64,000 bases of DNA, from assembly GCA_938014245.1 (NCBI GenBank), contig CALLSD010000062.1, positions 66,329 through 130,328 of the forward strand. The letters run 5' to 3'. Position numbers and translations under genes: made by a program. The stretch is from an uncultured Actinomyces sp. GTDB lineage: Bacteria > Actinomycetota > Actinomycetes > Actinomycetales > Actinomycetaceae. How positions within the stretch are numbered: position 1 is the stretch's first letter; each line of letters begins with the position of its first letter. Positions 44,265 to 53,233 of the stretch are shown here, piece after piece. Under the pieces are notes generated by a model. It was not told where the DNA came from, did no database searches, and was given only the letters and a program-made list of their open reading frames with translations.

Positions 44265-45065
44265 GCCAAAGCGCCGCTCACGCCCGGCATATTCAAGAAG
44301 ACAGTCCCATAGCGCCTCGCGATCAAAAGTCGGCCACGGCCTCGAGCTAAACATGAACTCCGCATAGGCCATCTGCCACAGCATATAGTTCGAGAGCCTC
44401 TGCTCCCCCGAGGTTCGAATCATCAAGTCAACGTCGGGCACATCAGGCAGATACAGGTGACGCGCAAAAGTCCGCTCGTTCACCCCGCGCGGCGACAAAT
44501 GCCCCGCGGCAACGTCTTGCGCGATCGAGCGCGCAGCATCTGCTATTTCTGCGCGGCCCCCGTAATTCACGCACATCACCAAATCCAAAGTGGTGTTCTG
44601 ACGCGTCTTTTCCTCCGCGCGCTCCAAAGCGTGAATGACCGATTTCCACAGTTTCGGCTCGCGCCCGCTCCAGCGCACGTGCACTCCCCACTCATTCAGC
44701 AACTCCGTGCGCCTAGCCAAGACATCACTGGCGTAGCTCATGATGAAGCGAACCTCTGCAGGCGAGCGCTTCCAGTTTTCCGTCGAGAAAGTGTAGACGG
44801 AAAGATAGCGCACTCCTGCGTCGATGGCCCCGGCAATCGTGTCGAGAAGCGCATACTCACCGGCTCGATGTCCCTCGGTGCGCGGAAGTCCCCGATCATT
44901 GGCCCAGCGCCCGTTCCCGTCCATGATGATGGCGACGTGACGGGGCACTTCCCCTGCCGCGAATTCGGGTGCTTGCCGAGGCCACTGCCCCGGTCCTGTG
45001 ACCGGCTGACGTGGGTCCTTGGGCGCGCGATCCATGGGCGTCAGTTGCGCAAATTCAGGGCTCAT
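44226..45065 (-). CDS. uppS: Isoprenyl (undecaprenyl) diphosphate synthase
   Basis: 279 residues from the ATG at 45063-45065, with AAAGGAG upstream; the frame extends 19 codons into recO. Makes the polyprenyl carrier for cell-wall synthesis. The catalytic Asp is in VAIIMDGNGRWANDRG (about 48); other cis-prenyltransferase motifs are RAGEYALLDTI, VYTFSTENWKRSP, LVMCVNYGGRAEI and LMIRTSGEQRLSNYMLWQMAYAE. The N-terminal 40 residues and the Gly/Ala tail are extra. The ATG overlaps the recO stop by 4 bases. Confidence 0.94.
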   Translation of the reverse strand: MSPEFAQLTPMDRAPKDPRQPVTGPGQWPRQAPEFAAGEVPRHVAIIMDGNGRWANDRGLPRTEGHRAGEYALLDTIAGAIDAGVRYLSVYTFSTENWKRSPAEVRFIMSYASDVLARRTELLNEWGVHVRWSGREPKLWKSVIHALERAEEKTRQNTTLDLVMCVNYGGRAEIADAARSIAQDVAAGHLSPRGVNERTFARHLYLPDVPDVDLMIRTSGEQRLSNYMLWQMAYAEFMFSSRPWPTFDREALWDCLLEYAGRERRFGGAQDRVAGGAGA

Positions 45066-45805
45066 CCGTGTGCGCTCCTTTCCAGGAGTTGCAGCGATTT
45101 TAAGCGTCGCTCGATATGCCATTGAGTGTAGCTAGAAACCAGTCCCATCATTTCCGAGCGCGCCCACGTCGGTGAGTTATCAGCGTCATGCCAATCACCG
45201 CTGAGAAGAGATCCCATGAGTTCCATTGAATCAGGAGCCGGAAGCGAGGCGCCGGGAGGACGGCAGTTTTCGCACACGGCGCCACCTTCGGTGATCGAGA
45301 AGGCAGCGTGCGGCCCTTCGGCTCCACACACTGCGCAGTCGAAACAGGAGGGGGCCCAGCCCGCAATCGCCAGGGCGCGAAGCATATACGAGGCCAAGAT
45401 TAGGGCCGGGTCATGCCGGCGATGAGACAGTGCGTGGAGCGCTCCGACCAGCAGAAGATACTGCTGGTGGGTCCCGTCGTCGCCGTCGCTTGATAGTTTG
45501 TCTGCGGTTTCGACGATCACCGAGGCCCGTGAGTAGAGTTCGTAGTCAGAGGCGAGCATTTCCCCGTGGGAGGCAATCGTTTCAACCTGAATGATCGTGT
45601 CAAGGCTTCGACCGCGATGGAGCTGGATGTCAACGACAGAGAAAGGCTCGAGTCGTGCTCCGAACTTTGATGTCGTTCGACGCACGCCTTTGGCAACAGC
45701 CCGTACCTGACCGTGTTCAGAGGTCAGGAGCCAAATAATTCGATCGGCCTCGCCGAGTTTTTGCGTACGCAAAACCACGGCCTCGTCCCTGTAACTCCTG
45801 ATCAC
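45062..45805 (-). CDS. recO: DNA repair protein RecO
   Basis: 247 residues from GTG at 45803-45805 (VIRSYRDEAVVLRTQKLGEAD), the conserved RecO N-terminus. The frame runs to 45940, but that part contains a perfect terminator and is not protein. OB-fold then helical domain; the zinc-binding cysteines are CAVCGAEG and CENC near the C-terminus. Mediates RecA loading onto SSB-coated DNA in recombination repair. The ribosome site is poor (AAGAAG directly before GTG). uppS follows with an overlap, the usual actinobacterial pair. Confidence 0.92.
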   Translation of the reverse strand: MIRSYRDEAVVLRTQKLGEADRIIWLLTSEHGQVRAVAKGVRRTTSKFGARLEPFSVVDIQLHRGRSLDTIIQVETIASHGEMLASDYELYSRASVIVETADKLSSDGDDGTHQQYLLLVGALHALSHRRHDPALILASYMLRALAIAGWAPSCFDCAVCGAEGPHAAFSITEGGAVCENCRPPGASLPAPDSMELMGSLLSGDWHDADNSPTWARSEMMGLVSSYTQWHIERRLKSLQLLERSAHG

Positions 45806-45849
45806 CTTCTTATTTTCACATTCCCTGCCAGAGCAGGCCTGCCGCGACA

Positions 45850-45888
45850 CAAAATTGCGCTTGGGGCCGAAGTGGCCCCAAGCGCAAT
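45850..45888 (-). terminator. Rho-independent terminator upstream of recO
   Basis: ATTGCGCTTGGGGCC (45854-45868) pairs perfectly with 45874-45888; on the minus strand UUUU follows. It ends the DUF5692-like transcript before recO and shows that recO must begin downstream of it. Confidence 0.9.
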
Positions 45889-45960
45889 ATGCCTGCGTGA
45901 CTTCAGATCCTGCCTCGCCCGAATAGATTCGGGTATGCAAAGGATCTAGATCGCGAACGC

Positions 45961-46884
45961 TTAGATATTTGCCTCGCGAACGCTCTTGTATGCCTCGAGA
46001 TCGGTGTAGAGCTCATCTCGCAGCGGGTTCTTACGCCCACGAACAATCACATAGATCTGGTAGAGCGCAACAGCCACGTTAGCTGCGAGTGCGATCGCTG
46101 AAACGGTCATGAGGGCCGCGTCGTTGTGAGAAGCATTAACTGCAAACTTCGACGAGGTGACGAATGAGGGCACTGCCATGGTGAACATCATCCACAACGC
46201 AAGGGTGTGTGCGCGGTGCTGGAGCCATGCGCCTCGTTTAATGAAGAAGGCGGGGATGGTGCAGGAAATCAGCAGAGCCGCGCCAGCGTAGAAGGAGTGG
46301 TCTCCCACGCAGTTGTACACGTACGCAAAGTTCCACAGATCGTAGGCGATGATCCAGAACCACAGCATGTCAGGCCAGATCATGTCCTTTTCTTTATCAC
46401 GAGAGATAAAGATTCCGAACCATCCACAGATCGTCAGGAGGTTGAGCAGACCGGCGATACCGTTCATGTAGTTCCAGGGACCGGAGACCATGAAGACTCC
46501 ATCGACCATCTCACGCACACCCATGGCACCGACTTGGAAGTCACGGATGCAGGCCTCGGTGATGTTAATGGCCAAGATCGCCGGTGGGAAAGCGAGCGCC
46601 CAACGATTCGTCTGCAACTTGGGAATGTAGCGGATTGCCATGAAGCCCAGGCATCCTGCGAGGGCGGAGTAGACCTTGACCCAGTGGAACCAGGTTCCTG
46701 TCGAGGAATCAGGACCCGCTGTTGTGGGCCAGACAAAGATGGTCAAAACGATGGGAAGAACAATGAAGATTGCGATCCCCGCCCACTTCCAGCGTCGGGT
46801 GATCTCATTGCCAATGATCAAAGCGGCAAGTACCCCGAACCAGGCAAGCCAGGAGTACCAGGGAATTGACTCGAAGAGGAACAT
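45961..46884 (-). CDS. Multi-spanning membrane protein, DUF5692-like
   Basis: 307 residues from the ATG at 46882-46884 (MFLFESIPWYSW), preceded by GGAGTTGGAGAC. About nine hydrophobic helices (e.g. WLAWFGVLAALIIGNEI, WAGIAIFIVLPIVLTIFVW, MLWFWIIAYDLWNFAYVYNC, ALMTVSAIALAANVAVALYQIYVIV). The block MVSGPWNYMNGIAGLLNLLTICGW fits what I recall of DUF5692; no transport motif is evident. It is divergent from a TetR gene with an inverted repeat between, so it is probably that regulator's target. Function unknown. Confidence 0.7.
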   Translation of the reverse strand: MFLFESIPWYSWLAWFGVLAALIIGNEITRRWKWAGIAIFIVLPIVLTIFVWPTTAGPDSSTGTWFHWVKVYSALAGCLGFMAIRYIPKLQTNRWALAFPPAILAINITEACIRDFQVGAMGVREMVDGVFMVSGPWNYMNGIAGLLNLLTICGWFGIFISRDKEKDMIWPDMLWFWIIAYDLWNFAYVYNCVGDHSFYAGAALLISCTIPAFFIKRGAWLQHRAHTLALWMMFTMAVPSFVTSSKFAVNASHNDAALMTVSAIALAANVAVALYQIYVIVRGRKNPLRDELYTDLEAYKSVREANI

Positions 46885-46943
46885 GTCTCCAACTCCTTTG
46901 TGAAACAAGATGATGCGCTCACTCTAAGAGGCACTTCTCGCGC

Positions 46944-46980
46944 GAGTCATTGGACACCGAATCGAAAGTGTCTAATACTC
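46944..46980. promoter_or_regulatory. Candidate TetR operator (inverted repeat)
   Basis: ATTGGACAC (46949-46957) faces GTGTCTAAT (46968-46976), one mismatch, with GAGT and ACTC extending the symmetry outward. It lies between the divergent membrane-protein and TetR genes, 59 bases ahead of the membrane gene start. Confidence 0.65.
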
Positions 46981-47046
46981 AAGAGAACGCGACATCCCAC
47001 GTGTTCCCATTCAGACATCACACAGGACTATTGACCTAGGACATTC

Positions 47047-47649
47047 ATGTCGACCAACGCAGAGTTAACCCGCGAGAGGCTCGGCAACGCCCTCAAAGAG
47101 GAGCTCAGAACCACACCGCTCACTAAGGTGACGGTTCGCCGCCTCACCGAAATAGCAGGGGTCACGCGTCAGGCTTTTTATTACCACTTCCCCGATGTCA
47201 TGTCCTTGGCTACCTGGGTCTTCGAGCGCGATATCGTCACGCACATCATGGCTCATGCAACCTACCGGGAGTGGTCCGATGGATTCTGCGAACTCTTGGT
47301 GTACATGAGCGAGCACCGCGAGCAAACCTATGCCGTCGTTTCTTCCCTCAGCCGCAGTGAAATCGAGGAATTTTTCTACCGCGCTTTCCGGGAAATGATG
47401 CGGGCAATCATCAGTGAATTAGAAGGAAGCGCTCCTCTTGACCCAGCCCAGCGTGATTTCATCATCGATCACTTCACCTTGAGCGTCGTCGCGCATCTAT
47501 TCCACTGGCTCAACCGGGACATGCAAGCAGATCCCTACATTTTGACCGAAAACATTGAGGTCATCATGCGCGGTTCGGTCGCGACGGCACTTGATCGTTA
47601 CTCGACTGATGCCCCTCCCCCGCTCATCCGCCGCGAGGGCAAACGCTAG
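47047..47649 (+). CDS. TetR/AcrR-family regulator (DhaS-like)
   Basis: 200 residues. N-terminal HTH: ALKEELRTTPLTKVTVRRLTEIAGVTRQAFYYHFPDVMSLATWVFE is typical of the DhaS-like TetR group, with the recognition helix TRQAFYYHF. The C-terminal ligand domain is helical (about 70-180), without catalytic residues. Divergent from the DUF5692-like gene and followed 47 bases later by the Dyp peroxidase in the same direction. The inverted repeat upstream is its likely site; the ligand is unknown. Confidence 0.88.
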   Translation: MSTNAELTRERLGNALKEELRTTPLTKVTVRRLTEIAGVTRQAFYYHFPDVMSLATWVFERDIVTHIMAHATYREWSDGFCELLVYMSEHREQTYAVVSSLSRSEIEEFFYRAFREMMRAIISELEGSAPLDPAQRDFIIDHFTLSVVAHLFHWLNRDMQADPYILTENIEVIMRGSVATALDRYSTDAPPPLIRREGKR

Positions 47650-47696
47650 TTCCACGACCTATGATCAACATGAAGGTACCCACGATGGAGGTCATC

Positions 47697-48665
47697 ATGT
47701 CCACTCATCCCCAAGACGTTTACAAGGACGCGGGAGAATGCGTTCTCTTCGTTTACTTGCGTTTTAATCGTCAGGATCAGGCCGCAGAGTTGGATGCCTT
47801 CCGCGATTTTGCTGACACCTCCCAGGCAATCAATCGGTCGATGAATATCCGCGCACAGGGCGACGATCTGCGAGTCTCCATCGGCGTGAGCCGCAATGGC
47901 TGGGATTATCTTTTCCCGGGTGCAGCCCGCCCGCAGGAACTTGAGGAGTTCAAGGGCCTCGTCAACGCAGAAACCCCTTCCATCGCTATGCCCGAAGGAA
48001 TCGGCGCGGACGCTGACCTTTTCCTTCACATTCGCGCCAAGCGCGAGGCCGTTGTCTACGAAGTCGCCGAACAGTACCGTTTGGCTTTCAAGGCTTTTGC
48101 AAGGGTTGTGGATGAGACCCACGGTTTCCGTTACCTCGAGGGACGCGCAATCATCGGTTTCATTGATGGGACCGAGAACCCGACCGGGATCGATGCACCG
48201 ATGTGGGCCGAAGTCGGCAGTGAAGACCCGCAGTTCGCAGGCGGTTCGTACGCCTTCGCGCAGAAGTGGATCCACGACATGGATGCGTGGCGTTCCCTTG
48301 GAACACACGAGCAAGAGCGGGCGATTGGTCGCGAGCAGTTCACCGATCTCGAGCTTGATGACGAGGCCAAAGCTCCCAATGCACACAACGTCACTTCAAA
48401 GTTCATCATCGATGGAGAAGAGAACAAGATCATTCGAATGAATGTTCCCTTCTCTGACCCGGCATCCGGGATCACTGGAACCTACTTCATCGGTTATGCG
48501 GGCCGCTGGAGCGTCACCAAAGGAATGCTCACCAACATGGTGTCGAAGAAGGACTACCTTCTCACCTTCTCGAAGGTACTTTTCGGCCAGGTTTTCTTTG
48601 TGCCGTCCCTGGACCTCCTTGGTGACATCGCCGATGGAGCTTTCCCCGCTGACGAGGCCAAGTAG
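47697..48665 (+). CDS. Dyp-type heme peroxidase (YfeX-like)
   Basis: 322 residues from the ATG at 47697, with GATGGAGGTCATC upstream (the frame opens 12 codons earlier without a better site). The distal GxxDG motif with catalytic Asp is IGFIDGTENPTG (about 146); the proximal heme histidine is probably in KAPNAHNVTS. There is no Tat or Sec signal, so it is cytoplasmic, of the YfeX class rather than secreted EfeB. Relatives oxidise dyes and porphyrinogens. It is cotranscribed with the TetR gene by position. Confidence 0.9.
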   Translation: MSTHPQDVYKDAGECVLFVYLRFNRQDQAAELDAFRDFADTSQAINRSMNIRAQGDDLRVSIGVSRNGWDYLFPGAARPQELEEFKGLVNAETPSIAMPEGIGADADLFLHIRAKREAVVYEVAEQYRLAFKAFARVVDETHGFRYLEGRAIIGFIDGTENPTGIDAPMWAEVGSEDPQFAGGSYAFAQKWIHDMDAWRSLGTHEQERAIGREQFTDLELDDEAKAPNAHNVTSKFIIDGEENKIIRMNVPFSDPASGITGTYFIGYAGRWSVTKGMLTNMVSKKDYLLTFSKVLFGQVFFVPSLDLLGDIADGAFPADEAK

Positions 48666-48710
48666 CCTTTTCGCCTGAATCCTCCTTCGCGCACGCGATG
48701 AGAAGAGACG

Positions 48711-48747
48711 TTTGGGGGGCGGACATCACCTGATGCCCGCCCCCAAA
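48711..48747. terminator. Hairpin between peroxidase and leuA (convergent)
   Basis: TTTGGGGGGCGGACATCA pairs with TGATGCCCGCCCCCAAA, with a one-base bulge and one mismatch, around CC. AAAAAA follows on the plus strand, so the U tail is on the wrong side of the stem for either gene; it is called by stem strength and position. Confidence 0.6.
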
Positions 48748-48757
48748 AAACAGCTAT

Positions 48758-50518
48758 TTACTGGTTGCGCAACGCGCGGTTTACCGCCGAAATCACAGCC
48801 TTATAGGATGCGCGAGTAATCGAAGAATCGATACCAACACCCCACACGATCTGTCCGTCAACAGCGGCTTCCACGTACGAAGCTGCCTTTGCGTCGCGAC
48901 CTTGACTCATGGCGTGCTCGGAGTAGTCCAAGACGCGCACGTCCAAATCGAATTGATGCAGTGCTGAGACAAAAGCGTCAATCGGGCCAGTTCCGTTTGC
49001 ATCGATTGCAGTGAGCACACCGTTGTCCGTGAGCTCTGCGTGCAATTCAACATGCTCGTCGTCGACCGTTCCCACCTGGGACTTGCGCAATTCGAAGCGC
49101 CCCCACGACTGAAGACCAGGAGCCGCACTTGTCGGCAAATACTCGTCTGCAAAGATCTTCCACAATGTTTCGGCGTTGATCTCTCCGCCGTAAGTGTCGG
49201 TGTGACGCTGGACGATTCTCGAGAATTCGACCTGCAGTCGGCGAGGCAATTCCAGGTTGTGTGCCCGCGACATGAGGTAGGCAACCCCGCCCTTACCGGA
49301 CTGGGAATTCACGCGCACAACGGCCTCGTAAGAGCGCCCGACGTCGTGCGGGTCGATAGGAAGGTAGGGCAGCTCCCACACCACAGCGTTCTCGTCGCCT
49401 CCGGCAGCATCCACCTTGATCTTGCGGGCTGCGAAGCCCTTCTTGATTGCGTCTTGGTGAGATCCCGAGAAGCTCGTGTAAACAAGGTCGCCAACGTATG
49501 GCGCACGAGGCGATGCCTCCATCTGAGTGCAGTGCTCAACAGTGCGGCGGATCTCGTCGATGTCCGAGAAGTCGATACCCGGATCAATTCCTTGGCTAAA
49601 AAGATTCAGGCCCAAGGTCAGCAGGTCAACGTTACCGGTGCGCTCACCTTGTCCCAGAAGACAGCCTTCGATGCGGTCAGCGCCAGCAAGAAGTGCAAGT
49701 TCGGCACTGGCTACGCCGGTTCCACGGTCATTGTGCGGGTGAACAGACAGCGCAATGTGCTCGCGTCGAGAAAGGTTGCGAGACATGTACTCGATCTGGT
49801 CAGCGAAGACATTGGGGGTCGCGCGTTCAACGGTCGAGGGCAGGTTGAGGATGATCTCGCGACCTTCTTGTGGCTGCCAGATGTCCATAACGGCTTCGCA
49901 CACTTCCAGTGCGAAATCACGCTCGGTATCAATAAAAACTTCGGGTGAATATTCGAAGCCAAAGATGGTCTCGTCACCCAGTTGGCGTTCGGCCTGTGCA
50001 ATGACTTCACGCGTACCGAAGCGGGCGAGCTCAATGGTCTGCTCGCGGTCTGCGTGGAAGACAACCTCACGAAAAACCGGAGCGGTTGCGTTGTACAAGT
50101 GCACGGTCGCACGGGGGAAGCCAATCAGCGATTCGACGGTACGCTCAATAAGCTCGGGGCGCGACTGAGTAAGCACCGAAATGGTGACATCCTCGGGAAG
50201 AGCATCGTCTTCCAACAGAGAACGAACAAAATCGAAATCAGTCTGTGAAGCCGAGGGGAAGCCAATCTCGATTTCCTTGTAGCCCAAGCGAACAAGAAGA
50301 TCGAACATCTTGCGCTTTCGCGCGGAATCCATGGGCTCAATCAGTGCCTGGTTTCCATCACGCAAATCCGTGGACATCCACCTGGGCGCGTGGGTAATGC
50401 GCTTGGAGGGCCACTGGCGATCGGGAAGATCCACCGGGTTGGTATCAAGGAAGGCGCGGTACTTGACCGTGGGCATTCCAGAACCGACAGGACGAGGAAC
50501 CTTAGATGTTGTCTTCAC
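48758..50518 (-). CDS. leuA: 2-isopropylmalate synthase
   Basis: 586 residues, the long actinobacterial LeuA2 type. Condenses acetyl-CoA with 2-oxoisovalerate, the first committed step of leucine synthesis. HMGL-like barrel: WMSTDLRDGNQALIEPM (metal-binding Asp, catalytic Arg), EIEIGFPSASQTDFDFV, and SVHPHNDRGTGVASAELALLAGADRIEGCLLGQGERTGN (metal HxH). The C-terminal LeuA dimer/regulatory domain from about residue 440 binds leucine. Starts at the ATG at 50516-50518. Not linked to ilvBNC here. Only 62 bases separate it from the exporter gene upstream. Confidence 0.96.
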   Translation of the reverse strand: MKTTSKVPRPVGSGMPTVKYRAFLDTNPVDLPDRQWPSKRITHAPRWMSTDLRDGNQALIEPMDSARKRKMFDLLVRLGYKEIEIGFPSASQTDFDFVRSLLEDDALPEDVTISVLTQSRPELIERTVESLIGFPRATVHLYNATAPVFREVVFHADREQTIELARFGTREVIAQAERQLGDETIFGFEYSPEVFIDTERDFALEVCEAVMDIWQPQEGREIILNLPSTVERATPNVFADQIEYMSRNLSRREHIALSVHPHNDRGTGVASAELALLAGADRIEGCLLGQGERTGNVDLLTLGLNLFSQGIDPGIDFSDIDEIRRTVEHCTQMEASPRAPYVGDLVYTSFSGSHQDAIKKGFAARKIKVDAAGGDENAVVWELPYLPIDPHDVGRSYEAVVRVNSQSGKGGVAYLMSRAHNLELPRRLQVEFSRIVQRHTDTYGGEINAETLWKIFADEYLPTSAAPGLQSWGRFELRKSQVGTVDDEHVELHAELTDNGVLTAIDANGTGPIDAFVSALHQFDLDVRVLDYSEHAMSQGRDAKAASYVEAAVDGQIVWGVGIDSSITRASYKAVISAVNRALRNQ

Positions 50519-50580
50519 ATCTTCAGTCTATGAAGGCTCGTGGCACCGGGCACGACGAGTGCACATGGTGGACACGCTTT

Positions 50581-51954
50581 TTAGGCCTCGTTCGTTGCCT
50601 CTTCAAGGCGAGGAACTCCGGTCGGCGATTCCATGAGCCACGCACGGTCGGTCAGCATTCGCGAAATCGCCAGGCCAATACCGATCGCAACAATTGTGAA
50701 GAGAACGGTAGACAGCTGCTCGAGAGCTTCCATCGTCTGGCCATTGTTCAAGTACGTGAGCGAACGATACAGCGGAACACCGGGGATCATGATAACCACG
50801 GCAGGAACGGACAAGGTCACGCGCGAATAGCGCGTCTTCGCCGCAGCAGCAGCCGCCAAAAGTCCAGCACACAGGGCAGCAAGTCCCACTGCCGCGGGCA
50901 CCGGCATTCCCAGTTCAACAGCCAAAGCGATACGGCCGGTGTTGATGACCGCGCCGATCAGAGCCGCAGCAGCGCAAACCTTAGGCGGGGAATTAAAGAG
51001 CATCGCGAAGCCAAAGGCTGCAACAAAACTGGTGAAGAAGCGCAGCGGGAAGTGGATATAAGCAGGAAGTGAAACAACGTATACGGGGGTGACTGACCAG
51101 TTGAAGACCTTGGAGATACTCCATACGGCAACACCAGCGGAGACAACCAGCATGGCAACGTAGACGATGCGCTGAATACCACCGGCAAAATCGTGACGCA
51201 CCAAGTCAATAATCCCGGTAACCAGCGGGAAGCCTGGAACCAAGAAGAGGAGCGCTGAAATAAATCCCGCTTGGTGAGTGGGCTCAATCCCCATGTACTT
51301 TTGCGCCAAGTAGACGCACAGGATGTACGCGCTTGCAGCGACGCCTCCACACACCATCCACACACCGAAGTGGTTCATGTGGCGCTTGAGCATTTGACGT
51401 CGGAGGAACTGTCCAATGAAAGCTGCGATTGCGACAACCGAGCACTCCACCCATCCCCCAGCATTGAGGAATGCGAAGGCCGCACAGGCAAGTCCCGAAG
51501 CAAGAGCATTCGCGAGCCATCCGTACAGGGGCTTGACGCGTTCAATCTCGTCAAGAGCCTTATCGACGTCTTCGACAAGAACTTGTGTGCCTTCAATTGT
51601 TGCCAGATAGTTTGTGATGCGATCAATTCGATCAGCATTGACACCCAAGAGACGCTGCTCAGCAAGTTCGGTACGGAAAGTACCATTCGCATAGGCTGTT
51701 GCAACGACCTCAGTGAAGGTCACCTGAGCGTGGTGCTTTTCGATGCCAACCGCCTCGGCGCAGGTGCGCATCGAGGCCTTGACGCGGTAGGAACCAGCAC
51801 CAGCAGCAAGAAGCATCTGTCCCAAGCGCAAAACGACTCGGGATTGGTAGGCCAGACGGTCATGCGCAGCCATGCGATGCACGGTCAGTGATGCGTCGTC
51901 CGGGTCAAAGGACGAAAGCTCAAAAGCGTTAGGGTTTTGGGGATTTTCGCTCAC
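50581..51954 (-). CDS. thrE: Threonine/serine exporter (ThrE family)
   Basis: 457 residues. A hydrophilic N-terminal part with the ThrE family block (LRLGQMLLAAGAGSYRVKASM ... HAQVTFTEVVATAY) precedes about ten membrane helices: first five with the motif PGFPLVTGIIDLVRHDF, then five more with VVIMIPGVPLYRSL. This matches the fused ThrE/ThrE_2 form of corynebacteria, which exports threonine and serine by proton motive force. Ends NEA followed by TAA, including one ACGAGGCC octamer. leuA lies directly downstream, so amino-acid synthesis and export genes are neighbours. Confidence 0.92.
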   Translation of the reverse strand: MSENPQNPNAFELSSFDPDDASLTVHRMAAHDRLAYQSRVVLRLGQMLLAAGAGSYRVKASMRTCAEAVGIEKHHAQVTFTEVVATAYANGTFRTELAEQRLLGVNADRIDRITNYLATIEGTQVLVEDVDKALDEIERVKPLYGWLANALASGLACAAFAFLNAGGWVECSVVAIAAFIGQFLRRQMLKRHMNHFGVWMVCGGVAASAYILCVYLAQKYMGIEPTHQAGFISALLFLVPGFPLVTGIIDLVRHDFAGGIQRIVYVAMLVVSAGVAVWSISKVFNWSVTPVYVVSLPAYIHFPLRFFTSFVAAFGFAMLFNSPPKVCAAAALIGAVINTGRIALAVELGMPVPAAVGLAALCAGLLAAAAAAKTRYSRVTLSVPAVVIMIPGVPLYRSLTYLNNGQTMEALEQLSTVLFTIVAIGIGLAISRMLTDRAWLMESPTGVPRLEEATNEA

Positions 51955-52019
51955 GGGATAAGCATGCCATGAAATACCCGTTCAGACTCAGGACCCTGGT
52001 CAGGGCACAGATGTTGAAT

Positions 52020-52046
52020 CCCCCACTTTCACATCAAAAGTGGGGG
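52020..52046. terminator. Hairpin terminator after era
   Basis: CCCCCACTTT (52020-52029) pairs perfectly with 52037-52046. It lies 7 bases beyond the era stop and 65 bases upstream of the exporter start on the same strand. The U tail is weak. Confidence 0.7.
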
Positions 52047-52052
52047 AAACAC

Positions 52053-53228
52053 TCAGAAACCAAGGCGTTGAAGCATCTTCGGATCCGACTGCCAATCCTT
52101 AGCGGTTCGCACGTGCAAATCAAGGTAGACCCGGCGCCCCAGATATTCTTCAATATGCGCTCGGGCCCGAGTGCCGATCTCCTTCAAACGCGCGCCCTTC
52201 TTACCGATAATGATGGCCTTTTGGGAATCGCGTTCGACATACACATTGACGTGAATATCCAACAAGGGCGGGCGGTCATCACCCTCACGCTTGGGGCGTT
52301 CAATGATCTCTTCGACTTGTACGGCCAGCGAGTGAGGAAGTTCGTCGCGCACGCCCTCCAGCGCGGCCTCGCGAATAAATTCTGCAATCATCGTTTCGCG
52401 TGACTCATCCGAAATATCGTCCTGCGGGTACAGGGGCGGAGAAAGAGGAACCGTCTGCGCCAAAACCTCACGAAGGCGGTCGATTCCCTTGTTCTCGAAG
52501 GAAGAAACGGGAACGATTGCGCTCCACTCCCCCAGTTTTTCAATCGCCATGAGGTGTTCCAAAACGCGTTCGCGAGGCGCGCTATCGCACTTAGTCGCGA
52601 CCGCAATGATCGGCCTGTGAACGGAACGCAATTCACGCGCAATGAACTGGTCGCCCGGTCCGACGCGCTGGTTTGCAGGCAAGCAGAAGATGACGCAATC
52701 GACCTCAGCCAAAGCCTCTCGGACCATGTCATTCAAGCGCTTTCCCAAGAGGGTCCGCGGGCGGTGATATCCGGGAGTATCAACCAGGACCAGCTGGTAG
52801 TTGTCACCGTGAACAATGCCGCGAATATTGTGGCGAGTCGTCTCCGGACGTCCCGAGGTGATCGCAACCTTGTGTCCGACAAGCGCATTCGTCAGGGTTG
52901 ATTTTCCGACGTTGGGACGCCCAACGATCGAGATGAAACCCGCACGGAAATCTTCGGGGAAGTCGGGAATGACAATATCGGCCGCCGCATTCGTTTCGGC
53001 ACGCAGTTGACGCAGAGAATCAACACTGTCGGCCACGTCCTGCGCGATCTCATCGTCGGCCTCGTCGAGATCTGAACCGCCGAAGTCTACGCCCTCATAC
53101 TCCGCATCGAGCGCTCCGGCCGCATCCACACCCTGGTCATCATCTTCCTCGGGGAAGTCCAAGGAGTCGATGTCCACCCCTTCAAAGGCGTTGGGACCGG
53201 CCATCAATTCGTCATCGCTGGGAAAATG
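52053..53228 (-). CDS. era: GTPase Era with long acidic N-terminal extension
   Basis: 391 residues from the ATG at 53226-53228, with GGAG six bases upstream. Era binds the 3' end of 16S rRNA and aids 30S maturation. GTPase motifs: GRPNVGKSTL, DTPGYHRPR and ATKCDS; the C-terminal KH domain has IIGKKGARLKEIGTRAR. The first ~85 residues are an additional, strongly acidic segment (FPEEDDDQG, DLDEADDEIAQDVADS) not found in typical 300-residue Era. It starts 6 bases after the CNNM/CBS stop, in the ybeY-era order conserved across bacteria. Confidence 0.93.
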   Translation of the reverse strand, partial: HFPSDDELMAGPNAFEGVDIDSLDFPEEDDDQGVDAAGALDAEYEGVDFGGSDLDEADDEIAQDVADSVDSLRQLRAETNAAADIVIPDFPEDFRAGFISIVGRPNVGKSTLTNALVGHKVAITSGRPETTRHNIRGIVHGDNYQLVLVDTPGYHRPRTLLGKRLNDMVREALAEVDCVIFCLPANQRVGPGDQFIARELRSVHRPIIAVATKCDSAPRERVLEHLMAIEKLGEWSAIVPVSSFENKGIDRLREVLAQTVPLSPPLYPQDDISDESRETMIAEFIREAALEGVRDELPHSLAVQVEEIIERPKREGDDRPPLLDIHVNVYVERDSQKAIIIGKKGARLKEIGTRARAHIEEYLGRRVYLDLHVRTAKDWQSDPKMLQRLGF

Positions 53229-53233
53229 CATTG

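Noticed and set aside
45806..45940. 45-residue N-terminal extension of RecO
   Set aside because: The stretch contains a perfect terminator and precedes the conserved RecO N-terminus.
50519..50580. A 12-codon Cys/Arg-containing frame upstream of leuA as a possible attenuator peptide
   Set aside because: It has no leucine codons, no hairpin with U run follows and the ribosome site is weak.
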